Shown: positions 42,205 to 54,060 of the stretch, piece by piece | Layout of the letters: every line of letters begins with the position of its first letter | Numbering within the stretch: position 1 is the stretch's first letter | NCBI GenBank assembly: GCA_934045075.1 | Contig: OW203731.1 | Coordinates: 16,879,570 to 16,943,569, forward strand | Reading direction: 5' to 3' | From: Yponomeuta sedellus | Taxonomy: Eukaryota; Arthropoda; Insecta; Lepidoptera; Yponomeutidae | DNA length: 64,000 bases | Notes under the pieces: generated by a model | Database searches by the model: none | The model's input: only the letters and a program-made list of their open reading frames with translations | Told to the model about the DNA's origin: nothing | Position numbers and translations under genes: made by a program

Positions 42205-42951
42205 TCAAACAAACCATGGTAACCATTTTCGAAAAAATGTCCACGAACTAAATGAGAGAAAGGCTTTTATATACTTATGATATACTATACAGCAAAAATA
42301 AAAATCATAATGAAATCACAAATTGCGAAAATAAAAAGAAAGTGTACATGGCGAGCTTATTTTATTTGAAATCTCGGTACCTATTAGGATATCTCGGATC
42401 GAAAAATTCCTTTCGCCATTGATTTCGAAGTTCGCAGCTAGTATATTACATATAACTGACTGCACCCACAAACGTTATTTCGTCATATTAATTGGCCTAC
42501 GAAAATTTCTCAGACCTATCAAACGACCTATTATAAAAATAAAAAATAACGACACAGAGTATCCTACAGTCTATTTATTCCTACTTGTCCAATTTAATAA
42601 ACAAGATTCTACCCTTAAAATTGAGATTAGATAACTAAAATAGATATTTTCTCGCAAATTCATGAACTTTCATGAACTATGTTTATAAAATTGGCAGCGT
42701 GTTATCTAAAAGAGTGTTCTAAGTTACTTCATTTATGGAAATATGGCAGTTTTGGACTAAAAAGTTACAGTTTAAGGGTAGAATCTTGTTTACTAAATTG
42801 GTCAAGTAAGAATAAATAGACTGTAGTGTGGGGCCAAAAGCAATGTATGTGCTTGTATGTAAATGTAATGTTAATGTTAATAATAAAAATCGGTGAAGCC
42901 GTTTGGGAAGAGTTCGATAGCACACACTATGACACGATGTTTAATAATAAT

Positions 42952-43092
42952 AATATTGGCCTTTTTGCATCTACTCAATGAGATGATTTATACAGCGTCC
43001 AGTGGTATCTTCACTCACACTAGATGGGTGAAGGGACTACTCCGACGCTGTAGTGCCTGGGACATTGTTTTATAGATGGTGTAGGCTTACAC
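42952..43092 (-). mobile_element. Truncated SINE B (unit 2)
   Basis: Copy of 31838-31978. Confidence 0.8.
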
Positions 43093-43128
43093 GATGTTTA
43101 TATTATACCTATTGTATCAAATCATATT

Positions 43129-43332
43129 ATATGAAATCATACCATACCACACCATACCATACCGTGCCGTACCGTACCGTACCGTGCCCTGCCGTGCCGT
43201 GCCCTGCCGTGCCGCGCCGCGCCGCACCGCATCATACCGTACCGTACCGTACCGTACCGTACCGTACCGTACCGTACCGTACCATACCGTAACGTATCGT
43301 ACCGTACCAAACCACATCATACCATATCATAT
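43129..43332. repeat. (ACCGT)n array, left (unit 2)
   Basis: Copy of 32015-32218. The repeat number appears unchanged although such arrays mutate quickly. Confidence 0.95.
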
Positions 43333-43355
43333 TATTTTATTGCAGTGATACATTT

Positions 43356-46300
43356 TGTTATATATGGGGAGCGGCTAAGTAACACGACAAGTGGCGGATG
43401 ACAACTGGTTTATTCAAGTACCTTCAGACATGGACAATCAATTAGGTAGGTAGATACATCACACTCTCCCATCTCTATTTGAGACAAGCAGTATCGCTAA
43501 CTAAATCTAACACGCAACTAAATCTAAAATTAATTACGAATATTTTACGAATAAGGAAACGCTAATCATCGAAACCATATCGACACGGAGGGCGCCTCGT
43601 TCGTAAGGGTCTGGAGTTCGATGGGTGCGGCTCAGTAGCTTTGTCCGGTGTCGGGTGGTGTGCAGGCTCGGGCTGGTGAACTGCGTGGTCCCGCTGTGGC
43701 CCGTCAACGTCGAACCACTCCTCGTGTGGCGAGGAGGCCGGGCCCGGCGCAGGGGCGGGCACGCTCGCCACGGGTACGCTCGCCGCGGGAACGCTCGCCG
43801 CCAGCTCGCCACTGGAGGTCTCGAGGGAGAGGCCGCAGCCGCTCCAACTGTCCGGCTCCTCGCTCCAACTGTCCGGCTCCTCCTCCTCTCTTCCATCTCT
43901 TTTGTATATCTGTTCTATGTGTCTTCTGTGCCTCTCCGTGCCGTATTCTATTTCATATATGTTACTACCTATTTTATTTATAACTCGTCCCGTTTCCCAT
44001 TTTTCCCCGTTTTTATACCATTTTTTAAACATCACTTTATCACCGACTGAAATGTCTCTGTGCTTGCCTCCGTAATTTTCTATTTGCTTGTTCTGGTTTT
44101 GATGCACTATGTTTCTCGCGTCTGGTATAATTAAATCCATGCAACTCCTTAACTTTCTTCCCAGTAACATTTCACTCGGTGATTTTCTTGTTGTGCTATG
44201 CTCGCTGTTCCTGTAAGACAACAAGAACCTGCTCAATGCTACGTCAGCGGCGACTCCATCGGTCAATGCTTTTTTTAAACAACGTTTAATTTGTCCTACA
44301 GCGTTCTCAGCGGCACCATTACTGCGCGGATGACGAGGCGGTGTCAGTTTGTGTACAATACCATTTTTAATCATAAATTTTGAAAATTGTTCGCTGGTGA
44401 ACGGTGGGCCATTATCAGAGACTATCTCCTGAGGCAGACCAAACCTAGCAAACACCTCCCTCATTAGGCGCAGTGTACAGTCGGAAGAAGTTGAACTGAC
44501 TCGTCCTACCTCGATCCATTTCGTATACGAATCAATTAAAACTAAATAATATTGGTTTCGAAATGGCCCTAAAAAATCACAATATAGTCTAAACCACGGT
44601 TTTGTTGGCCAAGGCCAAGGTACTAACTCGCTTTTGCCAGGGTTGGCTCGCTCCTGTAAACAAACCTCACAGGCATTGCACATTAACTCAATGTCTCGAT
44701 CGATATTTGGCCAATAGATATGAGTTCGCGCCAACGATTTTGTTTTCACCATGCCTAGATGACTAGCATGTAGCTGCTTCAACATGTCTTTTCGCAGGCA
44801 TTCAGGAATTATTACTCTAAAACCAAACATCAAACATCCATAATCCGATGAAATAAAATGTTTTCTTGTGTAAAATTCTTTACATTTATCTGGCACTTCG
44901 TTTATTTGTGAAGGCCATCCATGAATAACATACCCGTAAATTATATTTAAGACCTGATCTCTTTTAGTGGCTGCCGCTACTTGTTTGAATGAGATAGGAG
45001 TGTTAGACTCAATAAAATAAGCAAACGCGCTCGGTTTATCGAAAACAGGCTCCGCGCCGGCCGCGGCTTCGGCGGCCGCCTCGCCATAACAAACCGGTTT
45101 CTTATTTTCAATGGAATTCGCACTCGAAAGGCGCGACAAACAATCAGCCAAACAGTTATCACCTGACTTCACGCATTTAATTTGATAATTATAGGTACTG
45201 AGGATTATCGCCCATCTCTGTAACCGGCCTGCAACCATTTGAGGTATGCTCCTAGTTGGTCCAAAAATAGAACACAACGGCTTGCAGTCGCTAATAAGTG
45301 TGAAACGCCTCCCATAGAGATATTCATGAAATCGTTTCACTCCAAAGATGACCGCCAATCCTTCCCTACAGATCTGACTATAGTTACACTCACTGGGTGT
45401 GAGCGTACGACTCGCGTGCAGGATGGCTCGCGTGCGGCCGTCCGGCATCACGTGCCCGATCCAGGCGCCCACTCCCACGGGTGATGCGTCGCTGGCCATC
45501 ACCACCGGAAGCGCTGGATCGAAATGCACTAATACCTCTGCATTTTTCATTAAATTTTTTATCTGCCTAAACGCGCTCTCATAATTGGATGACCATTCCC
45601 ACTGGCTATTTTTCCTTAATAGCTCATACAGTGGGCTAACAACTGTGCTAAAATTTGCGATAAACTTTGAGTAATAATTGATTAGTCCTAAAAATGCTCT
45701 AAGCTCTGATACACTTGTAGGCCTTCCTGCCCTAAGAACCGCATCAATTTTTTTTGTCTCAGTGTGTAACCCTTCGGCATCAATAACATGACCTAAATAC
45801 GAAATTTTCTTTTGGAAAAAGCTACATTTGTTTTTCGCAATCCTCAATCCGCAATTGTTAAGTATCTGAAAAACACTGTGCAAATTCTTTGTATGCTCTT
45901 CTTTATTTATACCAGTAATAACGATATCGTCAACAAAAATACCTACATGATGCATTTTAAATAAATTGTCCATGATTCGTTGAAATTTGTTTGGTGCTGT
46001 CTTAATGCCAAAGGGTAGTCTATTATAACAAAAGTTCCCTTTATGTGTAACTATCACACAAAGTTTTTTGGACTCCTCATCTAGCACGAGCTGTTGGAAC
46101 GCATTTTTACAATCTAGTTTGCTAAATGTCTCCCCTCCTCGAAGGGTAGCAAATAAATCCTCGATCCTCGGAAGAGGATATTTATCATCACATAAAACCG
46201 GATTTAAAGTAACTTTAAAGTCGCCACATATGCGGATGTCCCCCGAACTTTTTACAACTGGCACTATGGGCGTGCCCCACTCTCCTACGTCTTCGACCGG

Positions 46301-47881
46301 GCTCAGGATGCCCTCGTGCTGCAGCCGCTCTAACTCGCGGTCTACGGCGCCGCGCAGCGCGAACGGCACGACGCGCGCGCGCCGCCACACAGGCACCGCG
46401 CCCGCCATCACGCGCAAACTAATGGTGCCACGATTAAATGTACCTATTCGTGAATCAAACACGTCCTTAAATTTATGCACTAATTCTGAAAGAACCCTGT
46501 CACACTCACTGTCAGAAATATGAGCTACTAGTGGTAACATTATTCCTAACTCGCGCATCCATTTTCTTCCCAATATTGGCGGACAATTGCCGTTATCAAT
46601 AACGTATAACTCTGATTGGAATGTAGTTTTGCCATGCGCGACATTAACGGGCACTATGCCAACAGGTTCAATTCTCTGACCGCTGTAAACAGTCAATAAT
46701 TTATTCGTATTATGGATTGGTAAATCATGAAAAGACGCTACGTAGGTTCTTTTAGAAATAGCGCTCACCGATGACCCACTGTCAATTTGCATATGTAAAA
46801 TAATTCCTTCTACATTTAACTTACAAAACCATGGACCGTCGGAGTCGCTCGCTTCTTCTAAGCGATACAGAGCTGGGGACATTCCGTCATCCGATTCACT
46901 TTCATCGACATGATAAACTTTATGCACCTTATTGCTTCTACACATGTGGCTTATATGACCGACTTTATGGCACTTGTAACACTTGGCGTTCGCAAACGAA
47001 CACACATCGGCTGAATGCTGCCGCGATCCACACCGATAGCACTGTGAGGCGCCTGGGGCGGGCGCGCGCGCTGCCGCGCCGCCGCCACCACCCCGGCTGC
47101 CGCGAGGTCTGCGCGCGCGAACCTCGCTGCTGCGCACTGCCAGCACGGCGCCGCTGCTGCCGCAGGATGCCTCCCCGGCGCTGCTGCTGCCTTGTCTTCC
47201 ACCCAGTCGTGACTCGCGCTCCGCTGCTTCCACGGCCGTGGCCAGTTCTAGGCTACGCTGATACGTCACTAGGCGTTCTGATAAGATCCTCTGTCGTAAT
47301 CGCTCGCTGCTAATGCCGTATATAAACTGATCTCGTAAGTTTTCCTCTAGAGCGCTTTTAAATCCACAAAACTTGGCTAACTTCTTCAAACGCAATAGGT
47401 ATTCGTTCACCGACTCTGAGGGTAGTTGCATGCAAGCTCTGAACTTCATTCGTTCCGCTACTTCGGATGATTTTGGATTCAAATGATCATCTACAAGTTT
47501 CACCAAGGCCTCGAATGACTTGCCTTCCGGGTCGTCAGGACTGCACAGATCCGTGAGCAATTTGTAGGTATCATTTCCGATCAATGTGATCAAATACGCA
47601 GTTTGCACATCGGGTTTGACGTCATTAACTTTGAAGAACGCTTTTACACGTTTCACGTAACTTGCCCAGCAATCATCGGAGTTTAGTTTAAACTCGCCTA
47701 TATTACCCACGACACTATTTGCACTGGGAGACATTGTAATTACTGAATTTAAAAGCCCAACTCGTCGCCAATATGTTATATATGGGGAGCGGCTAAGTAA
47801 CACGACAAGTGGCGGATGACAACTGGTTTATTCAAGTACCTTCAGACATGGACAATCAATTAGGTAGGTAGATACATCACA
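43356..47881 (-). mobile_element. Complete Gypsy retrotransposon B (unit 2)
   Basis: Copy of 32242-36767 produced by the segmental duplication rather than by transposition, because the flanks are duplicated too. LTRs at 43356-43463 and 47774-47881. Confidence 0.95.
43562..47734 (-). CDS. Gag-Pol polyprotein of element B (unit 2)
   Basis: Translation identical to 32448-36620 over all 1390 residues, with the same start, zinc knuckles, protease, RT, RNase H and integrase motifs. No break. Confidence 0.95.
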   Translation of the reverse strand: MSPSANSVVGNIGEFKLNSDDCWASYVKRVKAFFKVNDVKPDVQTAYLITLIGNDTYKLLTDLCSPDDPEGKSFEALVKLVDDHLNPKSSEVAERMKFRACMQLPSESVNEYLLRLKKLAKFCGFKSALEENLRDQFIYGISSERLRQRILSERLVTYQRSLELATAVEAAERESRLGGRQGSSSAGEASCGSSGAVLAVRSSEVRARRPRGSRGGGGGAAARAPAPGASQCYRCGSRQHSADVCSFANAKCYKCHKVGHISHMCRSNKVHKVYHVDESESDDGMSPALYRLEEASDSDGPWFCKLNVEGIILHMQIDSGSSVSAISKRTYVASFHDLPIHNTNKLLTVYSGQRIEPVGIVPVNVAHGKTTFQSELYVIDNGNCPPILGRKWMRELGIMLPLVAHISDSECDRVLSELVHKFKDVFDSRIGTFNRGTISLRVMAGAVPVWRRARVVPFALRGAVDRELERLQHEGILSPVEDVGEWGTPIVPVVKSSGDIRICGDFKVTLNPVLCDDKYPLPRIEDLFATLRGGETFSKLDCKNAFQQLVLDEESKKLCVIVTHKGNFCYNRLPFGIKTAPNKFQRIMDNLFKMHHVGIFVDDIVITGINKEEHTKNLHSVFQILNNCGLRIAKNKCSFFQKKISYLGHVIDAEGLHTETKKIDAVLRAGRPTSVSELRAFLGLINYYSKFIANFSTVVSPLYELLRKNSQWEWSSNYESAFRQIKNLMKNAEVLVHFDPALPVVMASDASPVGVGAWIGHVMPDGRTRAILHASRTLTPSECNYSQICREGLAVIFGVKRFHEYLYGRRFTLISDCKPLCSIFGPTRSIPQMVAGRLQRWAIILSTYNYQIKCVKSGDNCLADCLSRLSSANSIENKKPVCYGEAAAEAAAGAEPVFDKPSAFAYFIESNTPISFKQVAAATKRDQVLNIIYGYVIHGWPSQINEVPDKCKEFYTRKHFISSDYGCLMFGFRVIIPECLRKDMLKQLHASHLGMVKTKSLARTHIYWPNIDRDIELMCNACEVCLQERANPGKSELVPWPWPTKPWFRLYCDFLGPFRNQYYLVLIDSYTKWIEVGRVSSTSSDCTLRLMREVFARFGLPQEIVSDNGPPFTSEQFSKFMIKNGIVHKLTPPRHPRSNGAAENAVGQIKRCLKKALTDGVAADVALSRFLLSYRNSEHSTTRKSPSEMLLGRKLRSCMDLIIPDARNIVHQNQNKQIENYGGKHRDISVGDKVMFKKWYKNGEKWETGRVINKIGSNIYEIEYGTERHRRHIEQIYKRDGREEEEPDSWSEEPDSWSGCGLSLETSSGELAASVPAASVPVASVPAPAPGPASSPHEEWFDVDGPQRDHAVHQPEPAHHPTPDKATEPHPSNSRPLRTRRPPCRYGFDD

Positions 47882-47927
47882 CATTTACTAGGTGCTTCTT
47901 CACAGTCGCATTTTTTTTATTAAAAGC

Positions 47928-48132
47928 CATGCCATATCGCACAGCACCGCACAGCACCGCACCGCACCGCGCCGTTTCGCGCCGTACCGTACCGTCCCGT
48001 ACCGTCCCGTACCGTCCCGTACCGTCCCGTACCTTACCGTACCGTACCGTACCGTACCGTTCCGTACTGTACCGTACCGTATCGTACCGTACAGTACCGT
48101 ACCATACCACACCATACCATATCATATCATAT
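47928..48132. repeat. (ACCGT)n array, right (unit 2)
   Basis: Copy of 36814-37018. Confidence 0.95.
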
Positions 48133-48752
48133 TATTTTATTGCAGTGATACATTTACTAGGTGCTTCTTCACAGTTGCATTTTTTTTTTAAATACTTTCA
48201 ATGTTCGTGTTTAAAGTCATTTTAATAATTTGCATAATAGTAATATTAAATCTGACTTATAATTGAAAAAGAAAAGTATGTGTTAATTATAGTGGTATTA
48301 TGTGCATGTATATAATAATATGATAACTCAGTAAATTTAAGAAAAGAATTACACGCCCAATTATTGTCTTTTCCCTCACAAAATATTGTATCTATTGTGT
48401 GAGCGAGAAGTAACGCCACGTTCAGAACCTTTATTTAGTTGATGGCTGGTTTGCGCCAACACTGTCTGAAATTGCTGTAAATTTATCTATCTACGTGTAG
48501 CTATATTTTTTTTACAGAGTTAGTACATATTGTTGGGTGTGATCTACGTCAAATATGCATTTGAGAGGCCTATCATCATTTTCATAAAAAAAACAGCTCT
48601 GTACTTAACCTAGGCCTGAGTAATTCTTTCTAAGCCGTTTTGTGCCAAAAAAATCTGGGTATAAAATCGTGTGACAAAATGCAGATTTGAAGTGGCAATC
48701 AAGGTTTAGGAGTATTTCTTAATGATTGCCGATACTCATACTTAGTAATATA

Positions 48753-48870
48753 TTAAACGGGTCTCCTCGCGATTATTTACCTTATTTACCAATACAAGAT
48801 AATTATTGAAATAAGGGAAATAAGGTAATTACATTTTAGCTAATCAATAATCGCGATTAGACCCGTTTAA
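48753..48870. mobile_element. MITE 1 (unit 2)
   Basis: Copy of 37639-37756. Confidence 0.65.
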
Positions 48871-48908
48871 CATACAACAAAGTTTAGGAGGTTTACGAAG
48901 GATTTAGG

Positions 48909-49107
48909 CGGAAACACATAATTAAAACGCGACCCGACGAAACGCGACGCGTGTTGAGTCGAATCAAACTGTACTATTTTCCATGACTAGAATATGAATA
49001 ATAATTATGAATGAAAATCCGACGCGACTCCATGCGCACGGAAATTGCACGGTGTACATCGGGTGTCGACACGTCGCGTCGGGTCACGTTTTAATAATGT
49101 GTTTCCG
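48909..49107. mobile_element. MITE 2 (unit 2)
   Basis: Copy of 37795-37993. Confidence 0.7.
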
Positions 49108-49572
49108 TCTTTAGGCCTTTCAAATGACAGGTTTGATGTGTATCTTATACAAGATAGTCCACTCTTTTTTACTGACGGTAACTGATCTACCAGGGGGCCG
49201 ATTCTCGCCCATGCGAATTGAAAGCGTAGACGCAAAATATTCGAAGGTTTAGACATTTGTCGCATAAAAATTACATTTATTGACTTGACATTTATTTCTC
49301 TTCGAATTCAATCTAGCAGAATCTATATTTTGGCTGTCACTCGACTTTTTACGTAGAATTCCAAGTCAAAAGCTTTGAAGTCGTATACCAGTTATTTGCT
49401 AATGAAGTGAGAATTGACTCCCAGGTTGAAGACTAACAACTCTATAAATGTATAAAGACACGTAGCTAAGTATTTCAAATAGACAACCACAAACTGGTGT
49501 CATCTAGGTAAAGTATGACGTAAAGTTACCGACAGCCGGCCCACGGTCTAAAATAAATATTATCGTTTGACT

Positions 49573-49771
49573 TAATGAGCCATTTTCAGCACCAATTCAA
49601 AACAATTCATAGATGGCGCCTACAGGCGTGGCCATAGAATAACCGGAATACGGCTGTTAAAATGAATCTGCGCTGAGCAAAATTTGACACGTATCGCTGT
49701 TCTTGCATGTGCACGCCTATAAGCGCCATCTATGAAGTGTTTTGGGAATTTGTGCTTAAAACGGCTCATTG
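49573..49771. mobile_element. MITE 3 (unit 2)
   Basis: Copy of 38459-38657. Confidence 0.7.
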
Positions 49772-49975
49772 ACTAGGATTCTAAAGAACTACTGGTGACG
49801 GTGTTGTGTTGACGTTTTTTTGTGGAGGTTTCCATTACGGATGTTGGGAGATTTGTTTATCTTCAATAGATCACCGAAAATACAGAATAAGATGACTTGA
49901 CGACCTGCAACAAAAATAAAATTATTAAACACCTTGTAACAAGTAAAAGTATCTTAAACGAATGTGTCTGAAAAA

Positions 49976-50469
49976 TACCTCGTAACTGCGAGTAATAAGA
50001 CCACCAAATTAAGAATGATAAAAAAATATATTAATAGTTACTAGTACTAAATGTTAAGGTTGTTTTGCTAGATTAATTAGGCTACGAACTTTTGACATAC
50101 CTACCAAGTGTACACAATATTTATTATAAAAATCGGTGTAAAGCCATTTCAAAGGAGTTCTATATCAAAAACTGACATTATCTGTTTGTTTATTATAGTA
50201 AGAAAACAACTACTCTTTTTGATGTGTGTTTTAATATATCTAAGTATACATATAATAAATCTGTATTTTTTTTTCTGTTTCATATATCTCTGTATCATCT
50301 GTCGAAATCCACTGAACGGTTATAATCACCAGGATTGTACCTTCGATTCAAGTGTCACATTTATGTATGCTACATAACATATATTTTAAGTCCATGGGGG
50401 GTAAGAAAATAACCGCAAGCAGTGGTACAGCAAGTGAAAACCAGCCAGTTTACGAACTACCTATCGTAA
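49976..50469. other. Spacer right of the duplication
   Basis: AT-rich. No gene or known repeat was recognised. Confidence 0.3.
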
Positions 50470-50700
50470 TACCTATAACTAGCTGTGCCCCACGGTTTAT
50501 CGATTTTCCCATCGGAAAAAGACATTTTCCCGCAGTAAAACGTAGCCTATGTGTTAATCCAAGGTGTCAGCTAACTCCATGCCAAGTATTATTAAAATCG
50601 CTCCAGCCGTTAAGACGTGAAGAAGTAACAAACATACCTACACACTCACAAACTTTTACCTTTATAATATTAGTATGATGAGATGTGATTTGATGTGATT
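50470..50700 (+). mobile_element. RTE/SINE-type repeat fragment
   Basis: Runs from 'actagctgtgccccacggtt' through 'aaaatcgctccagccgtt' and 'gtgaagaagtaacaaacata' to 'ataatattagtatgatg'. This block order is common to arthropod RTE-derived repeats. The ORF across it has no domain. Confidence 0.6.
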
Positions 50701-51577
50701 ATCTACCGCCTCGGAATCATCATAAAGCGATTTGCCTAGATCACTTCGCGAAGTTACACGGTGTGCGAGTCCATCCAAAAAATTACACTATATCGGACAG
50801 CGTCCCGAAATACCTATTGTAATTTTTTGTAAGTTTGTTAATTGTTTTACTTACATTCGCTATAAACAAACTGCTAATTCGAAATTCTATAAAGGTAAAA
50901 TATCTATTACTCTTAGGTAGATAGTTAGATTGATTGTTTAATTGGATATTTTAGCTTTGTGTTCAAGCAGAAAAAAACATCACGCAAAAATCAGTGAACA
51001 GAATTGAATACTTAAAACTTAGCTTGGTAGGTAGTAGCATAGATTCCCGCATGACATTACCTACACTATCTCTTTATACAGTTGTCCATGAAGTATACAG
51101 TATAAAGTATATTTTTATAAAAGAAAAAAAAATCATTACAAAACAAACAAAACTCTGTAAAATTGGAAACATATGCACTAAATCTTGTAAAATTCCTGAC
51201 TTTTGACTGTTTTGACAGAGAATAACATAATCTTGTGATTACATGATGTACATGATATTTCTTACGAAGTTTTAATTGTGTTTGAGTGGCTCAGTCTAAT
51301 CTATCGTTCTATTCCGACTATTCATGTTGAGTATAAGCTTCTCCAAAACCCGCCACATCTTTTTGTTCTCGGCCATCCTCATCTACCTGCTACCAGACAC
51401 CTATTTGCCTTAAATCGTTGTTCCAGTGAGCTGATGGACATCCTTTGCTGCACTAATCACTGTTATTGACTATTGTATTCCACCTGGAATGAGTTTGAGC
51501 AAGCGACGAGCTGCGCCGACCGGAGACGGCGCGTGGTAATTAATGGATAAAAAACATACCTACCTACCTACATACCT
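50701..51577. other. Unassigned AT-rich sequence
   Basis: No gene recognised; only short unrelated ORFs. Confidence 0.3.
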
Positions 51578-51904
51578 AGTGATGTTTGTCCATAATTATA
51601 CCAGACGTTACATCCGAAGAGATTTATAAATACGTTTACTATGTAGTCCATTCTCCAATGTACTAGGCATCGCACAATTATTTCGAGATATTAAAATTCA
51701 AATAAAAAGTAACTTGGTCCAGTGTCATTAGTACAAATAGCTGCCACCCGAGCGCTAGCGTCAACGTTTCATTTATTTCAGAGAGACACCTATTTCATTA
51801 AAAATACTTAATTTGGGGTAACGAATTTTATAAAATCAAGGGAGGGTTGGGTAATAAATCTCTTCGGATGTAACTTCATGTATAATTTTGGACAAAAATC
51901 ACTT
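51578..51904. mobile_element. MITE, about 327 bp
   Basis: Inverted ends GTGAT-TTTGTCCA-AATTATAC...GTTACATCCGAAGAGATTTAT with a few mismatches (left 51579-51630, right 51852-51901). A third, partial copy of the arm in the left-arm orientation follows at 51920-51978 (CATTACATCC...GAGATTTATTTATACG). Confidence 0.65.
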
Positions 51905-52064
51905 AGGTAAGTTAGTTTATCCATTAATTATACTACGACATTACATCCTCGAGATTTATTTATACGTTTACTATGTAGATGTTTAGCGACTTGAAATAGG
52001 TGACACAGCAAGATAGCGAGTACAAACAACTCTGTAAATTGTTGACAAAAAACATATTTTAACC

Positions 52065-52375
52065 AATACTATTTTTATTTTTAATGCACTAACCCGTGCT
52101 AAGGACAATTTAAAAAATATATTTAGAGGCTAAAAGTTCCACCCATGCCGGGATTCGAACCCGCGATCTCTGGCTATCCGCGCCAGCGCTTTTTCCAACT
52201 AAGCTTATGGACGACTCACCGGCATCAGTGAAATTTCGAACCTCTTTACACTATTCTCTGTATTACGTACAGGCAGCGACATCTGGCTTAAGTAAATTGC
52301 ATCACTTACAGCCCCGACTACCTACTTTTTAGTTAGGTTTTTACATCGGAATGATATCACTGTACCCACATGACT
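52065..52375 (-). mobile_element. SINE with internal tRNA-like unit, copy 2
   Basis: Inverted copy of 10905-11235. The tRNA-like middle here keeps the B box GGTTCGAATCC (complement at 52150-52162) and the same anticodon arm CTGGC/GCCAG. The acceptor region and D arm have substitutions. Confidence 0.8.
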
Positions 52376-52843
52376 ATAGCCCTTCCCCCCGGACCTCGAT
52401 GCAGAGCACAAGTGTAACGGAATTTACCAAATTTTATTTTGTTATTAAATTAAATAACTTCGAAACTTAATACAAGTGAAATAATAGGAGCACATAAACG
52501 TAAAGAGTTTCTACATTGCTACGCCGTCAATAGCTGAGTGCGTGGTTTGCGGCGGTGTGTGTGTTGTACTTGTATTATGCAAGGAGAAAGGAGAAACACT
52601 CGGTGAGTGAAAGAGATAACTACTATTCAAGATATTGCGCGCATTGATTCCCCGCCCAAAACATTACGCACGTTACGCATCTAACCAGCTTCATTGATAA
52701 CTAAGCTACTCCGCTGCGCTTACTATAAGTAAAGCGAACCGTAGGTTTATTCATCACTTGTTAAAGTAGTTTACCATTCACTGATCGCGACGCCTCGTAT
52801 ATCTGTGCGCCTGATACACAATTCTAATATCAACTAGACAAAT
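52376..52843 (+). other. Probable 5' UTR of the LINE that follows
   Basis: Non-coding, with a more GC-balanced block at 52540-52830. The exact 5' end of the LINE could not be fixed, as no target duplication was identified. Confidence 0.35.
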
Positions 52844-52976
52844 ATGTCACTAAGAAGAACACCGCCGCCCTCTTTGCATTCTGAAGGACACTAGATCGGA
52901 GCCGATCGTCTTAACCCGTACTGATGATGAGGAATTTACAAAAACTTCACGAAATGTTAAACGCAGGAGGGATGAG

Positions 52977-53726
52977 ATGGATAGCCAGGAGGGTGATTCG
53001 TCTTTTGAGACGGCTTTTGAAGTCTGGTCTAAATCTCAAAACTCAAAATTAACTGAAATTCTAGCAACTGTAAATGACCTTAAAAAACAAAATGACGAGC
53101 TCCGCCTATCGTGCGATTTTAACGCAAAACAATACGAAGCAATATTAAAAGAACTCAAACAAATGGAAGAGGAGCGAAAATCTAATATGAAGTACATACA
53201 ATTACTTGAGAATAAAGTTGAAACTTTGGAACGCTGTTCGAGATCTGCCAGCTTCGAAATTCATAATATTTCAACCAACAAATCGGAGACAAAGGACGAT
53301 TTAATCAACTTGGCTGTGAAAACCTCTAATGCCGTGAATAGTCCAATACAACCGTGCGAAATCCGGAATATTTTTCGTGCTAAGTCAAAATCTGAAAGCA
53401 CTAGACCGGTTATTGTGGAGCTTAACTCAGTACTGACCAGAGACAAAATAATAAAAGCTACAAAGAAATTTAATCAAGAAAACCAAAGAGACAAGCTGAG
53501 CACTAAACACCTAGGGTTGAATGGTCCTCAAAAACCAATTTACGTCAGCGAGAATCTGACCCCGAAAGCAAGAAGACTATTTTTCCGTGCACGTGACCTA
53601 CAGAAAACAAAGGGTTATCTTTTCTGTTGGACAAGCAACGGCAACGTTTTCCTACGGAAGTCTGAAGGACTGCCGGCCACCCCTATCGAATCGGAAGTCC
53701 AGATCGACAACCTATTGCAAAATTGA
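52977..53726 (+). CDS. LINE ORF1 protein
   Basis: 249 residues from ATG 52977. Residues about 15-95 form a heptad-rich coiled coil (LTEILATVNDLKKQNDELRL, LLENKVETLERCSRS). The C-terminal half (IHNISTNKSETKDDL, RPVIVELNS) has the RRM/CTD-like fold pattern of non-LTR ORF1 nucleic-acid chaperones and ends in 'ARDLQKTKGYLFCWTSNGNV'. An upstream ATG at 52844 (MSLRRTPPPS) looks like the family's original start but is out of frame: its frame hits TAG at about 52892, while the ORF1 frame is open from about 52853. One base has probably been gained or lost. The protein likely binds LINE RNA. Confidence 0.8.
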   Translation: MDSQEGDSSFETAFEVWSKSQNSKLTEILATVNDLKKQNDELRLSCDFNAKQYEAILKELKQMEEERKSNMKYIQLLENKVETLERCSRSASFEIHNISTNKSETKDDLINLAVKTSNAVNSPIQPCEIRNIFRAKSKSESTRPVIVELNSVLTRDKIIKATKKFNQENQRDKLSTKHLGLNGPQKPIYVSENLTPKARRLFFRARDLQKTKGYLFCWTSNGNVFLRKSEGLPATPIESEVQIDNLLQN

Positions 53727-54060
53727 CTAGTTCTAAAATTTTTGGCTCTCTTAAAATGTTATTGCATGCTTTTATTGATTCTAAAAATATTCGTTTTTAA
53801 GAAACACAATACTTGGTCCATTACAGCCCTAAATCACATACTCATACTTTCAAATCACACACACACGCAAACTATACAAAATATTTATTTTACATTATTG
53901 TTACAACCACACATCACTGGCCTACAAATGATACAAATAGTTACATTCTCTCGGTATAAAAACATTCCTGGCTCAATTTCAATCCTCAGTGGCATTAATC
54001 TCTTTGCTATACAACAGAAATCAATTAAGAGACTCGCCTACTTTCCCTACTTGCTCTATT
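53727..54060 (+). other. LINE inter-ORF region
   Basis: An open frame overlaps into the start of ORF2 but lacks recognisable domains. ORF2 translation may depend on reinitiation or readthrough. Confidence 0.4.

Larger units (their letters stand above)
38870..49975. repeat. 11,114-bp tandem duplication, unit 2
   Basis: Direct copy of 27756-38861 in the same orientation. The right end ('gtctgaaaaa') then meets unique sequence 'tacctcgtaactgc'. Its left end cuts the LINE RT, so only the N-terminal part of that RT (38840-39127) is present here. Confidence 0.95.
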
